Origin: Thereva unica
Lineage: Eukaryota > Arthropoda > Insecta > Diptera > Therevidae
DNA: 64,000 bases
NCBI GenBank assembly: GCA_949987705.1
Contig: OX465281.1
Coordinates: forward strand, 84,534,543-84,598,542
Reading direction: 5' to 3'
The notes beneath the pieces are model-generated. The model was not told the origin of the DNA. It made no database searches and was given only the letters and a program-made list of their open reading frames with translations. Each line of letters begins with the position of its first letter. The stretch's first letter is position 1. The position numbers were made by a program, and so were the translations under genes. Of the stretch, positions 20,630 to 31,720 are shown piece by piece.

Positions 20630-23215
20630 TTAAGATAAACTTCTTAATCTGCGCATCTCAACTAGCGACTTCTCGTCGTGTGGTGTCTTCAATACTTTGT
20701 TAGGATCTAAATCACACAAAGCCAATCCATTTAAGCCCGTCACACGGCTTAGGGCAACGTATGCTTGACCTTTAGCAAAAAGTTTTATGCCAAGGTCTAT
20801 TACAGCCGTAGTCAGTGTGGTACCCTGCAACTTGTGTACCGTCACGGCCCAACTCAGAATAAGGGGAACCATTCGACGTTCAACATCTCCATATCCTTTG
20901 ATGGCTTGAAAAGTCGAACTGACCGGCGCGATTGGAATATAGCCGTCTGCGTCTTTCATGCGACTGCCAATGGTATCGTCATCAAATTTAATTAAAACGG
21001 CATCAGGCAGTTCACCATCTTCTAACTGGTCTCTCCTCAGAGCTGGCCATTTAAATTTTTTTACTATACCCATAGCTCCATTTACAAGACCATCATTAAC
21101 AGATATATTTCGACGCAGCATTATTCGCGATCCCTCTGCTAATTTGATTTCATGTAAGAGACCAGCACAACTGTTTACGTCAGTTGGGATTACTGTACTT
21201 GGTGGTGCTTTTCCGTATGTGGCGGCTTCACGAGATTCATCAATTGCAATAATGTTATACATTCGCCGTGTAGTATTCAGAATATCCGTCATTTTTTTGT
21301 TGTATTCATTAACTAATTGCAACGTTGGAAAAATTCTAACGGCAGCACCATCATCAAATTCTCCGTATAAAGGTACTCTTCGTTTTTCACAAAGAATTTG
21401 CAACTGATTGGCAGTCATTTCACCAAATCTCAAATTGTTTAATAAATCAATGAATTCCATATCATCTCTTTGTCTCATATTTATGGACAACTCACAAAAA
21501 GAAAATTGATGCCATAAATTAATTTCAGCTGCGCACCAAGGCGGCTGCATGAAACACCAGTGTCCTTTTACTGGGGGTAATTGCATGATGTCTCCGAAGA
21601 GCAAGATATTCACTCCGCCAAATAGTTTTTCATTATTCTTGAATTCTTGCAAACGTAAATTAATTATTCTTAGGTTCTCATAAGAAACCATTGATATCTC
21701 ATCAATTACGAGCCAATTTATGTGTCGCCATTTTCGTCGTTCTTGTTGTAGCCTTTGTCCCGACATACGATGATACGTCATAATGCGACCCTTTTCTATT
21801 GGTAATGAAAATACTGAGTGTAGGGTCTTACCGTATATTTGACGAGCAGCTACACCAGTCAAGGACGCTACTTCAATGAAAATAGGTTTTGTCAATGCAT
21901 CGATAGTGGGAGAATAGCACCGTTTTATATGCTCAACTAATAATTTTAGTACAAATGATTTGCCACTTCCAGCTCCTCCTGTGATGAAAAGTAACATTTG
22001 ACCTTCCTTGTTATTTAAATCATTCTCAATGGCTCTTGAAACTTTCTGAAATAGTTGCCGTTGTTGTATATTTAGACTTTCCACTATATTTATATAAACA
22101 TCGTCTGCCATTGCAGGGGCATCTTCAATAACATCGTTATAATCTAACTGTTCAACAACGATTTCTTCATCTGCGCGAAGGGCTCTATCTACGACATTTT
22201 GTTCTTGAACGCGCCCAGCGTTCAAAGCCACAGCTTGGGCTAGGGCAGCCTGAATAATTTGCTCTGCATGTGCGAACTCCTCAGCAGCAACATTTTGCAA
22301 TAAAGGTCGTAATTCTTTCTGTCTTCTTAAAAAACAAGCCTCTGCTGTCTCGTTCTCTAACAGGAGTTCATTTTCATTTCGAAATGGGATATGACATACT
22401 ATCAGGTTGTAGTAATATCCCTCCTTGTCACTATTTAATGTGTAATATCGAGTACGAAGCACTGCTGGTTTGTTTCTTACTCGCATACGAGTGTTGTCTT
22501 TGAGTTTGATAAACCTAGCTATTTCGGTGTCCAAATTTTCGATAAGTTTATGATCACCATCTTCCTCACTCCAAGCCGTTCCCGAAACTGTTTCAAATTT
22601 CACAGCAAATTCTGCTAGGCTCAAGCATTCAACATTGTCTGGTCTCTGAACATAACGATCGAAAATGTTATTGAAAACTGATCTTTCATCTCCTTCGAAT
22701 CGAAGAATTCTGTATCTTTGCTCTGGTTTGCAACTATTTACAAACACCGATTTTCGAGAGCTCATTTTCAAAGGTAAATGGCACAATCTATAAGCGCATT
22801 CTGGTGCACTTACCAATCGTTGCGACAATATCGCCATTGACACAATAAATAGTTTACTCCAGGTAGTGCCACCACTTTTCTTGGCTTTCAATATCGCTTC
22901 CCTGACGACTTCCCCAGTGTCATAGGGTTCGCACTTACTTGCGTATTTCGCCACATAATATGACACGGCAGTGACATTACCGCACGGCTGTATGTCCATA
23001 TTACCACGCCAAACGTGTAATAGTGTTGGATTATAATTATTAATCATCGTTTCGTCCGCTGTCCGTTTCAACAAACAGAAGCGGCCGTTGTTTGCTATAG
23101 CTTCATCAGGGCCTAAACATACTGTTGTTTCCTTTATCGCCCTAGGAAAGCCAAATCGACAATTACTGTTGTTGCGATCTTTGTAGCACGTGGAGGTGTG
23201 CTTGTGAACTTGGCA
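20630..23215 (-). pseudogene. Helitron RepHel protein, helicase part (5'-truncated)
   Basis: The minus-strand frame is open from the family S boundary at about 23215 to the stop at 20630. Its first codons read CQVHKHTSTCYK and CRFGFPR, typical of the region after the HUH nuclease in Helitron Rep proteins, followed by INNYNPTLLHVWRGN and a YVAKYASK block. The PIF1-like helicase has Walker A GGAGSGKS, Walker B LVIDEISMV, a FGDIMQLPPVKG motif and C-terminal ALSRVTGL. The HUH nuclease with its catalytic tyrosines is missing, removed where S2 begins. About 860 codons remain without a stop, so the fragment is fairly young. Helitrons use this protein for rolling-circle transposition. Confidence 0.9.
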
Positions 23216-23216
23216 G

Positions 23217-24213
23217 TTTTTTAACCGACTTCAAAAAAGAGGAGGTTACTCAATTCGACGTGTAGGTATTTTGTGGTCCTGTTCACGCATAACTTTGTAA
23301 CCCAATAACTTTTTTGCTTTTTTTTGGTTCATTTGAAGGGGGAGCTTCCCACGGTGGTCCCGTTAAATTTTTTCTAAATTCTGATAACGGAGTTCGAAGT
23401 TAGGCAGAAAAAACTGTTAAATTCAACCTGTTAAAGTTCAACCTAAACATTTCATGGGCACCGAACAAATTACTTTATTGTTGTAAATCTGGCAGCAGGC
23501 CGATGGCGGAGTGGGTAGAGCGTCTGCTCCTCGATTCAGCGTTGCAGGTTCGATTCCGGCCGGGGCAGCCAGCCGGTTTTTTCTTTTTCTCTTTTTCCTT
23601 TTTCTGAAATGATTTATTAACATATTGGTCAGCGGCCGATAGTACTTGACATAGCGCAAAGGGCTGGAGACAAGTATTCTTGTCTGTGGAATCTGTGGGG
23701 TGCGAGTTCGATCCCAAGGGCTCGCGGTGCTTTTTTTTTCTATATATCGACAAAATAATTATTTTTTAATTTCCTTCGGGGAATTTTGTTCCATATTAAA
23801 CAAGTTTTCGACGTGAATGCGTCTGTAAATTTGCTTCCAGAACAAAAGCCGATAAGAACGAAATTATGGCGTTTGCAGCTCAAAAAACTATTGTTTATAT
23901 CGAATAAATAAATATACCATGACGTGGATGAAGAATCAAAGAAGTTTATTGTTTACATTTAATTTCCCCGATATCAATGGCAACTTAAACTTAACTTTTT
24001 ATATGCCTTATATTATCTTGATCTGTATGTGTGTGTGTATAGTGTAAACAAATCTTGCAACTTGATTTTGACCCAGTTCCATATAACCGATCAACTGCAA
24101 ATTTTGCACATACGTATAATTCGCATGACAATACAATCTGCAATCAAATTTTGCAATTGCGCTCCGCGACCCCAGACATGGGTATCAAATGAAAAGGTGT
24201 GACAAGTAGAATA
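23217..24213 (+). mobile_element. Family S element, copy S2, truncating the Helitron gene
   Basis: S2 is collinear with S1 from AACCGACTTC to the GACATGGGTATCAAATG block. tRNA-like module 1 spans about 23500-23570 (A-box TGGCGGAGTGGG, B-box AGGTTCGATTCC) and module 2 about 23646-23740 (A-box TAGCGCAAAGGG, B-box GAGTTCGATCCC, then a T-run). Module 1 is better preserved than in S1, with a GGCC/GGCC closing stem. Its left end cuts into the RepHel frame. Confidence 0.65.
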
Positions 24214-24296
24214 CACTTCACTATGTGGCGTCGTAAAAACGTAGGCTCCTTGCAATGACAGGCAATATTAAAAAATGAATGGACTAAAAAGCACGA

Positions 24297-24677
24297 AATA
24301 AAAAAAAATTTTAAAAACCGACTTCAGAAAAAAACCCGCGATGCACAAAAAAGGATGAAATAATTGTTTGTAATTCTTAACAACATCAATCCAATAAGAA
24401 TGGATCTAGAAAGAAGAATCACTTTTGAAGACGGTGCCAGGTAGTAGTTGACTTTGATTGCACTAACTCTTGCTTCGGCAATTGTTTACATTTCTTTGTT
24501 AGGCTTATGCCCTTAATATATCACCCACATGTGTTAGCACCGTCTTCAAAAGTGATTCTTCTTTCTAGATCCATTCTTATTGGATTGATGTTGTTAAGAA
24601 TTACAAACAATTATTTCATCCTTTTTTGTGCATCGCGGGTTTTTTTCTGAAGTCGGTTTTTAAAATTTTTTTTTATT
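24297..24677. repeat. Perfect 141-bp inverted repeat (foldback)
   Basis: Arms 24297-24437 and 24537-24677 are exact complements by eye, separated by 99 bp. The arms contain AACCGACTTC (as at family S starts), GCGATGCACAAAAAAGGATG and a CACTTTTGAAGACGGTGC inner end. No coding sequence. A perfect arm match implies recent formation or gene conversion. Transcribed, it would form a long double-stranded RNA hairpin. Confidence 0.88.
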
Positions 24678-24699
24678 GAAAACGATTAACGCTGTAACA

Positions 24700-25010
24700 T
24701 GTTTTTGAAAATACCTAAAACTTCAAGTATCGATATCTGAAAAACGAAGCGAGATATCGAAAAAAATTATTTTACATTTTCGTTTTATTTAGGGGTGACT
24801 CATTCAAATTCATAATTAAAATATCAGCACCATGGATGTGGTAGCTGTTATATAACTACAAACTCGAGGAAAATACCTCAAAACGTCAACTTCAAGTGTC
24901 GATATCTCGAAAACTAAGCGTGATATCGAAAAATTTTATATCATATTTTCGACTTATTTTGCAGTGATTCATCATAATCCATCGTCAAAAAGCGGCCCCC
25001 TGAGCTGTAG
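24700..25010. repeat. Diverged repeat built on GATATCTCGAAAA motifs
   Basis: Two diverged copies of a block containing CGATATCT, GAAAACGAAGCG and GATATCGAAAAA lie near 24736 and 24899. No gene is visible. The relation to the adjoining foldback or LINE is unknown. Confidence 0.45.
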
Positions 25011-25204
25011 AGGGGCCAACAAAAAAAATGGGGTAAAAAAATTGGACCCAAAAATTGACCGGCAACATCCATATTATTCCTCTTTGAGCTATTCTTAACG
25101 GATCTCGGTTAACAGAATGCGGTCCTCATATTTTGCATACTCAACTACCTCCAGCGCCCGGTCTATAAGGAACTCTTTCACGTTGTTCTCTGTGTACCGG
25201 GATC

Positions 25205-25752
25205 CTTCTTTTCCTACGCCTTATTTGGTCGTCTTTCCTTTCTTGGACGTAACGGCACGGGGCCAAAGTTCGTAATTTGAAATTCTATCTTGCCAGCGGA
25301 TTTTTAGGATACGACGTAGGCATCTGTTGATGAAAAATTGTAGGCGCTCTGTGATGAATTGGGTGAATTTGCATGTTTCGCAACCGTACAAAAGAACTGC
25401 CTTAACGTTGAAGTTGAACAGCCGCAATTTGGTGTTAGTTGAGATCTGGGTTGATCTCGATATGCGGAACAGGCATGTATATCCGTTTTGTGCTTTATTT
25501 ATTCTGGAACTGACGTCTTCTTCTGCCCCGCCGTTTTCGGTAATAATACTATGTACATACGTAGCAGAATTTATCAACCAGTTCCACGTTACGGTTATTT
25601 AGGGATGTCCGTTCAAGGGTGTTTGCACTTATCCAAATTTCTTGAGTTTTAGTCGGATTCAGCCTTAAGCCTGCTGGACTACTTTCAGTTGCCGAATTAT
25701 TTAACCTGAGAAATCCAAGACATAGGGAGGCTTGTTTGGAATATGTGATCAT
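25205..25752 (-). pseudogene. RTE-type reverse transcriptase, C-terminal part
   Basis: Minus-strand frames encode GLRLNPTKTQEIW, then after a frame change IITENGGAEEDVSSRINKA, STNTKLRLFNFNVKAVLLYG and CLRRILKIRW. These are the characteristic post-palm motifs of RTE-clade LINE RTs. Several frameshifts and stops are present. It follows a segment from a different LINE (25753-26300), and RTE motifs resume upstream of that. Confidence 0.75.
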
Positions 25753-26300
25753 TCCATCGCAGATGCTCCGTTAAAGTTACCCCTAGGATGTTGAGAGTTG
25801 AGTCAGCCGTTAGATTCCCTTTATCCACTGAGATAGGAGGAAGGTCGGTACAATTTTTGTTGGAGATCAGACAGTACTTCGTTTTTGTGGCATTGAATTC
25901 GACGCGGTTAATTTCGCCCTAATGAAAAATCGATTCAATACCCCGGTTGATCGAAGTCGACATCAGTTGACGGTGGTAAATACAAGGTCTGACACGTGCT
26001 TGTCTTATATTGTCGAAGGAGTAAGAGATATTCAGAGTACCGTCATCAGCGAAGCCGTGAAGTGGGTTGAAGCGGATTGAGAGCAGATCATTAATGAAGA
26101 TTAGAAAAAGTGCGGGTGAGAGAATTGACCCCTGGGGAATTCCAGCCGAAATGACATGCGGGTTGGATTCGACGCCGTCCAATACTACTTTGATTGAACG
26201 TTCTATTCTACTATTTGATCAAGCAGTCCACGTTGCATACAAACCACCTATTGATCGAGTCGGCTTTCTCATATTCTACGAAAGTAAGGTAAAGGGGGAT
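25753..26300 (-). pseudogene. RT palm segment of a second LINE embedded in RTE sequence
   Basis: The frame at 25919-26182 reads AGIPQGSILSPALFLIFIND and then FADDGTLN, the RT palm with its two catalytic aspartates; downstream come a GEINRVEFNATKTK segment and LGVTLTEHLRWNDHI. These resemble I/Jockey-group LINEs more than the flanking RTE pieces. No poly-A tail or target duplication was found. Either a double-truncated LINE landed here or a chimera arose by template switching. Confidence 0.55.
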
Positions 26301-26439
26301 CGTAATTCAGTAGACTGCTCCCATGATTCCCAAGGTGTTAATATGATCTATACATGAGCGGATCTTAGTGAATCTGGCCTGCTGCCTTCTAAGCGTTTGT
26401 TCTACTGTCTCTCTTATCCAAGAAGCAATATATTTTTGG

Positions 26440-26797
26440 TATTTTGACTAAGATACCTCCCGTCTAATCCTCCGGAAAGGTACAGGTGTTCCATGTCATG
26501 CATATGCCGATTGGCTGTAGCACAGCTGCTATGAAGTTTGAATCGGCTTTCAACAATTCTGATGGGATGCCATCCTTTCCGGCTGCTTTACCATTGGCCA
26601 TTGCATGAATTGCGATTACTATGTCCGTCTTGGTTGGGGCCCGGGCGGTGATTCTTATTGGCTTTGCATTGTTGCTGTGTAATTGGGAGTATTCCCGTTC
26701 AAGTTGGTGTCGTCTTTCCAGGTCGCCTGTGGAGTTCACGTTATTTTTTAGGGCCCTCCTTCGTTTTATTTTTTGTCAGGTTGTGTTCGAGATCCAG
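26440..26797 (-). pseudogene. RTE-type reverse transcriptase, N-terminal part
   Basis: The minus strand reads a DIVIAIHAMANGKAAGKDG block followed by IPSELLKAD, the conserved start of RTE RT domains, with linker sequence upstream that includes a stop. It is cut on the right by the TIR transposon at 26798; linker sequence resumes at 28056. Confidence 0.72.
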
Positions 26798-27179
26798 CCC
26801 AGCAGGCAAAATGAGCTCACAAAACCAGAAATTTGTCTTACAACTCACAATGAGCTCAGTATGATGAAAATATGACATCCCAAATACAAAAAAAAAACAG
26901 TTGTGAGAAAATAATGAGAGGAAAGTGAGAAAGAAACTGAAATTGAATGTCTCACTTAATGTTCATTGATTGGAAGGTTGTTATGAGCTAATTATGAGCA
27001 AGTCGTTTGATAACAATTTTTAAGACTATTATCGTCATTCCCAATTTGACTTTTTTAAGCAAAAGACTGAAATTGTTAGTGAAGTTTGTGACCGCGGTAT
27101 CCTATGCTGGACAAAAAATTGCTACAAAAATGTAAAAGAAGTGGAACGTTCACCAGAGACAAGCGGAAATATATAAGAA

Positions 27180-27600
27180 TTTGACGATAATGATGATATC
27201 GATATTAGAGTAGGAGATGCAATCGCGGGAACTGGAAGCTGGGCTTACAAATATGGTATTGGTAGCAATGGAATAACTGATTTACTTAGTGTTCTGAACA
27301 AACTACTTCCCGGTAAATTTCCAACTGAAGGAAGAACCGCTCTGATGAAACCAAAATCAGTAGAAGTGACGAACATCGATGAAGAATGCAAATATTGGCA
27401 CCAAGATGTTACAGTTTGTCTTAAGAAGGCATTTTGGAATTTACAAAAAGATAATAGCATTTTGTTCAACATTAATGTCGATGGTTTGCCAATTTTTAAT
27501 AGCACAACTGAGCAATTTTGGCCAATACTTGCGAATGTCGAAGGGATTATAAAGAAACCTTTCGTAATTGGAATTTACAACGGTTATAAGAAAACCTAAA
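27180..27600 (+). pseudogene. Transposon protein fragment with NVDGLPIF motif
   Basis: The plus strand encodes about 135 residues with WAYKYGIGSNGITDLL, LNKLLPGKFPTEGRTALMK, FNINVDGLPIF, FWPILANVEG and PFVIGIYNGYKK, ending at a stop at 27597-27599. I recall this order (a helical N-terminal block, then VDGLP, FWPIL and PFV.G...G) from proteins annotated only as transposase-domain-containing in insects and cnidarians. The catalytic C-terminal part is absent. No start codon was identified. Confidence 0.6.
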
Positions 27601-27700
27601 TCGTTAGGTATTTATTTAGACAAATCTCACCATGAGCTCATATTTAGCTCATATTATATTTGTCATTTATATACACTCTTACGGCGGCGTATACACAGCA

Positions 27701-27741
27701 GTCTCAATAGCGCAGTTGGTAGAATGTTGGCTTCATGTTCC
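27701..27741 (+). repeat. tRNA-Met-like 5' half
   Basis: The segment starts GTCTCAATAGCGCAGTTGGT, which includes a perfect A-box, and runs into an anticodon-arm-like TTGG/CCAG stem with CAT in the loop. No T-arm or B-box follows, so it is a partial tRNA-derived sequence rather than a gene. Confidence 0.4.
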
Positions 27742-28055
27742 AGTGACGCAAATCATGAATAAAATATGAAAATATATAATAATAAAATTATATGAATATA
27801 AAAAATAGTAGAAAAAACACAGGAACAAAAAAAAAAGTGAGAACAGTAATTTTGTTTTTTAACATTTCTTAGAGAAAGCATTTAGCTCTTGATTTACTTC
27901 ATATTGACCTCATATTTAGTTCAGAAACATGCGCCAATTAACTCACTATTTCCTCATATGTATCTCATAAATTACTATTTGAGACTTTAAAAGAAAAAAT
28001 TGCCAATCGCAAATAGATCATATTTAGCTCAATATGAACTATAATGCCTGCTGGG

Positions 28056-28900
28056 AGTGTTCATGTTTCTTTGGACATAACCAATACTCGTCTTCGCTGC
28101 TGTCAATATAGAGCCCTTTGTAGTATTCCACAGTTTAGCATATGTCTCTGCAAATGTCCGTTCTTGAATGAAAGGGCCTTTTCGTAAACGTCAAAGCAAC
28201 AGAGCAACTGAGCAACAACGCATCGGCAACAAAGCAGCGCAGAATTCCTTTCGCATACGTATGCGGTACATCAGTCCATTCGTAAACGCAAAGTTTTTAA
28301 TAAGAGTGAAAACGAAAAATATAAAAAAATAAACATTATAAACAACTAAAGCCAACATTTGTACTTAGTAAGAAAAACTTCCATCCACTACTCAAAAGCA
28401 TACATTCGAAAATAGCTGCGCTGTTGCTTTGACTGTTGCGCAACAAAATTGAATCTTGTACGTTTCCGAACGAATGACTTTGCATCATCTGCGTTTACGA
28501 CCTCGTTGCATCGTTGCAAAGCATACGTATGCGTTTACGAAAAGGCCCAAACTTATTGCTGATTCTCCTGTGTTCCTTTATACATTTGTCTAATTCTCCC
28601 TTCATTGAAGTGTGGCCGTACCTGTAAGATGCTATTTTTTAGATATTGCTTCTTATCCTTTCAGCACAGCTTGTCTACAGCTCTTTTTTCAGCTTGAAGA
28701 CATCCACCCTTGCTCTTTTTGGCTTCGTAATGTACTCCCGGTGTGTTGTGAATCTACTCCTAATAAAACCAGCCAAATATCTAGTCTGTCTGGGGCCAAT
28801 CCTAGTGCCTCTTCTTCATTCCCTTTATACTGCTTTTAATTTGTTTTTGATATTGGGCTGTTATTTGTAGTGCCCGCATAAAGTTTAGTTACCAAACTTT
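28056..28900 (-). pseudogene. RTE-type LINE, endonuclease-RT linker region
   Basis: Minus-strand frames on both sides of the MITE at 28174-28548 read like RTE linker sequence (HTSMKGELDKCIKEHRR, then ERTFAETYAKLWNTTKG). Frameshifts and stops are common. Together with pieces at 30400-31720, 26440-26797 and 25205-25752, this order would fit a single minus-strand RTE element broken by later insertions. Confidence 0.5.
28174..28548. mobile_element. 375-bp MITE with GGGCCTTTTCGTAAACG ends
   Basis: The ends are perfect 17-bp inverted repeats; AAA flanks both sides (28171-28173, 28549-28551). The interior has further inverted blocks around GCATACGTATGC. It splits RTE linker sequence and has no coding capacity. 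The ends are of PIF/Harbinger or hAT style; the flank does not decide. Confidence 0.8.
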
Positions 28901-29149
28901 ACGCAATGCCACACAACAACTTCCGGCACGATCAAAACGATCAGTCCGAACACTCCCTCGATCAGTGAACTCCAAAGTTCAGTGATATAGCCAATTTCCG
29001 GCATCTTCACTTTAATTTGGTCCTCGTGCTTTTCCACATGTTACTAAGTTGACTCTTAATAAAAATACAAGTTATATATACACTTTTAAACGCCCCCATA
29101 ATAAAACTAGGAACGTGAAAATCTAAGCGCACAAGAATTAAAAAAAAAA

Positions 29150-30271
29150 ACTAGTTGGGATGTGGGTTTGACCCTTTCGGTCCACACGATTAACTTCCCA
29201 GTATGATGAACGAAGATAGAATAAACTGACTTCTTACAAAATAGTTATACGTTCAGCACTAGTGGAAAATTGACTGATGACAAAGCAATTCCGAGAGACG
29301 CTAGTTCAAATAACTATAATAGTAGTAAATCCACAAGATTTTTTTAGAGTATTTGTTTTTCCTGAACGTTAGCAGACATTTCCTCCGTATTTCGTTCGCT
29401 GCACTAAAGCGGGTGTTCAAATTCGTATTGAGCGTGCTGAAGCGCCGCTGTATCACGCGTAGAAAACAATTCCCCGTCAAAAAGTGCTAATCCAAGGTAA
29501 AGGGTAACGAAATTTTTGCACGATCTTGAAAGGTTGTCGGATTTTGACAAGTGATGTTTTGTACGAAGGCTATCGCTGTGCAAAACCCAAAAAAGATCAC
29601 TTCGTTTAGAACGGGTCTCATTCCATCGAGTTTATTAGATATTAGCAAAACTTGTCAATTTGAGGTCTTTCTGATAATTAGCCGAAATTTTTCTATTTAA
29701 ACAAAAAAGGCCGGACCGAATATTATGAAATTTTTTCCAGGGCATTTCTTCTTTAATATTCTTTTGTCGGCACCTCAATGAAGTCGATATAGTTTTTAAT
29801 TCGCGCGGTATCGTGCAGGTACAAAAATCACTTATGTCATTTAAACTAAAAAACCGCTCGACCAAATATTATAAAAATCTTTTCAGATTATATTGTCGCT
29901 AATACGCTTCGAACAGCACCTCAAGTAAGTCAATATCTTTCGTGGTTCGGGCGATATCGTGCAGGTACAAAAATCACTTACGCCGCTTAAACAAAAAACG
30001 GTTCGACCGGATTTTATGAAAATCTTTTGAGATCATATTTCGGTTAATACGCTTCGAACGACACCTCAACGGAGTTGATATCTTTTTTGGTTCGCGCGAT
30101 ATCGTGCAGGAAAAAATGACCACATACGTACGCACACACACACACATACTTCCTCCCAATTGTTTGCTTAAAATGCTCCTGGCTGGGACCTTGAAAGATG
30201 AAAATACGTTGAAAATTTCGATTTCGATTTTCGGACCGATTACAGTAACTTCCCTATACTGGGAAGTTAAT
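29150..30271 (-). mobile_element. Helitron-like non-autonomous element, family E (copy E2)
   Basis: On the minus strand it ends CCCAACTAG followed by T (complement at 29151), with the same GACC/GGTC stem as E1. It carries tandem units of about 145 bp with boundaries near 29816, 29961 and 30105, marked by TCGTGCAGG. The other end has the palindromic TAACTTCCCTATACTGGGAAGTTA. It is longer than E1 because it contains the 29210-29640 segment also present in E3. Confidence 0.6.
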
Positions 30272-30399
30272 AATAAAATAATTATAATAAATTTTATATT
30301 AAAAAAATATCATTAGGCATAAATAAAAACAACATAAATAAAATATTGTAATAGTGTTGTAATTTAAAAAGTCATAATTAAAAACTAAATATTCTTCTA

Positions 30400-31720
30400 C
30401 TTCTCTCGTGTTTTGTACAACAGCATTCTAGTAGGTATCTGTTTGTTCTTTAATTTTTAGCTCAACTATGATGTATTTTGGCTGTAGTTACCCTCTGTGG
30501 GTTCTGGAGCGCGTTCAAAAACCTGACTATGGTTAACCATGGTTAACTATGGTAAACTTTTGTCGTTCAAAAACTCCGTGGTTAACTACAACATAACCAC
30601 GAGCATAACTTTTTGGCGTTCAAAAACTCCCGTGGTTAACCATGGTGTAGTTAAATTTTAACCATGCTCGGGAGCATGGTTAGCGATAGTTAAGAAGAAG
30701 AAGAATAAAAACAATTTTTTGACATTTGTTTTAATGTTAATAATGACTAAATCAAAGTGGGATTTGTGAAATTCTTTTAAATAAATAATTATTTGAAATA
30801 ATTGAGGCAAATAGCCGACACTATTTTATGGAAATTTTTTTTTAATTTTCTTTACCACGTAGTTCAAAAACCTTACTATAGTAAACCACGAGGTAAGCTG
30901 TGGTTATGCTACATCACTTCACTTAACCACGAAAGTTTATGTTTAACCATGGAGGTTTTTGAACGTACCGTGGTTAACTACGTGGTAAAGAAAATTTAAA
31001 ATTTTTTTTCATAAAATAGTGTCGGCTATTTGCCTCAATTATTTCCAATAATTATTTATTTAAAATAATCTCACAAATCCCACTTTGATTTGTTCATTAT
31101 TAAAATTAAAACAAATGTCAAAAAATTGTTTTTATTCTTCTTCTTATTAACTATCGCTAACCATGCTCCCAAGCATGGTTAAAATTTAACTACACCATGG
31201 TTAACCACGGGAGTTTTTGAACGCCAAAAAGTTATGCTCGTGGTTATGTTGTAGTTAACCACGGAGTTTTTGAACGACAAAAGTTTACCATAGTTAACCA
31301 TGGTTAACCATAGTCAGGTTTTTGAACGCGCTCCTGGTCGTTATCCGGGTTTTACATTTCACTTTGACTAGAGAGTGGTCAAAGCCACAGCAAGCTCCTC
31401 TCATTGTTCTTACAGTATACAAGTGGACCCTCGTCTCTTTATTAGGGCTTGGTGAATTTGATTATTTGGTACTCCGTTTGGAAGCATAATGTAGTTTGAT
31501 TTGATTTGAAGCTTGCCTATTCTGATCGGGTTTTAAGATCTATGGGGCCACTATGGCTCCATTTGGTTTCTTTTAAACTTATGATCTTTATATCACATTG
31601 TTTTAGTAATAATACAAGCGAACGCAGAATGCCACTCCTGTTGAGCGTTCTGACGTGACAAGTTCCTAAATCGAATTAATTATTCTGTTCTCAGGGTGGA
31701 CATCGTTTGCCGTGAACCTA
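30400..31720 (-). pseudogene. RTE-type endonuclease fragment split by a foldback
   Basis: The minus strand encodes VRTLNRSGILRSLVLLLKQC, DIKIISLKETKW and, closer to the foldback, a FDHSLVKVKCK block equivalent to the conserved aspartate-histidine motif; reading resumes beyond the foldback near 30500. The middle of the endonuclease is missing and stops are present. It may be the 5' part of the RTE remnant continuing at 28.9-25.2 kb. Confidence 0.55.
30507..31333. mobile_element. 827-bp foldback element with ~356-bp arms
   Basis: Arms 30507-30862 and 30978-31333 are highly complementary, beginning GAGCGCGTTCAAAAACCTGA. CTG flanks both sides (30504-30506, 31334-31336), consistent with a 3-bp duplication. 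The arms are rich in GGTTAACCATGG-like sub-repeats. The loop holds a smaller inverted pair (GTTCAAAAACC and GGTTTTTGAAC) near 30862 and 30954, like a nested copy. No coding. Confidence 0.82.

Larger units (their letters stand above)
26798..28055 (+). mobile_element. TIR DNA transposon, uncertain superfamily, inside RTE sequence
   Basis: Inverted ends CCCAGCAGGCA are flanked by AG on both sides (26796-26797, 28056-28057), and RTE linker coding continues across the empty site. The ends also share AGCTCA-rich subterminal motifs. It encodes the fragment at about 27180-27600. At 27701-27741 it holds a sequence like the 5' half of a tRNA-Met. I cannot assign a superfamily. Confidence 0.72.

Noticed and set aside
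26610..26870. Plus-strand frames at 26621-26875 and 26658-26864
   Set aside because: They lie opposite the RTE RT piece and cross the transposon boundary at 26798; no domain content.
29201..30271. piggyBac-type insertion with TTAA and CTTCCCAGTAT ends
   Set aside because: E1 and E3 show that family sequence continues past the TTAA to CTAG-T, so TTAA is internal.
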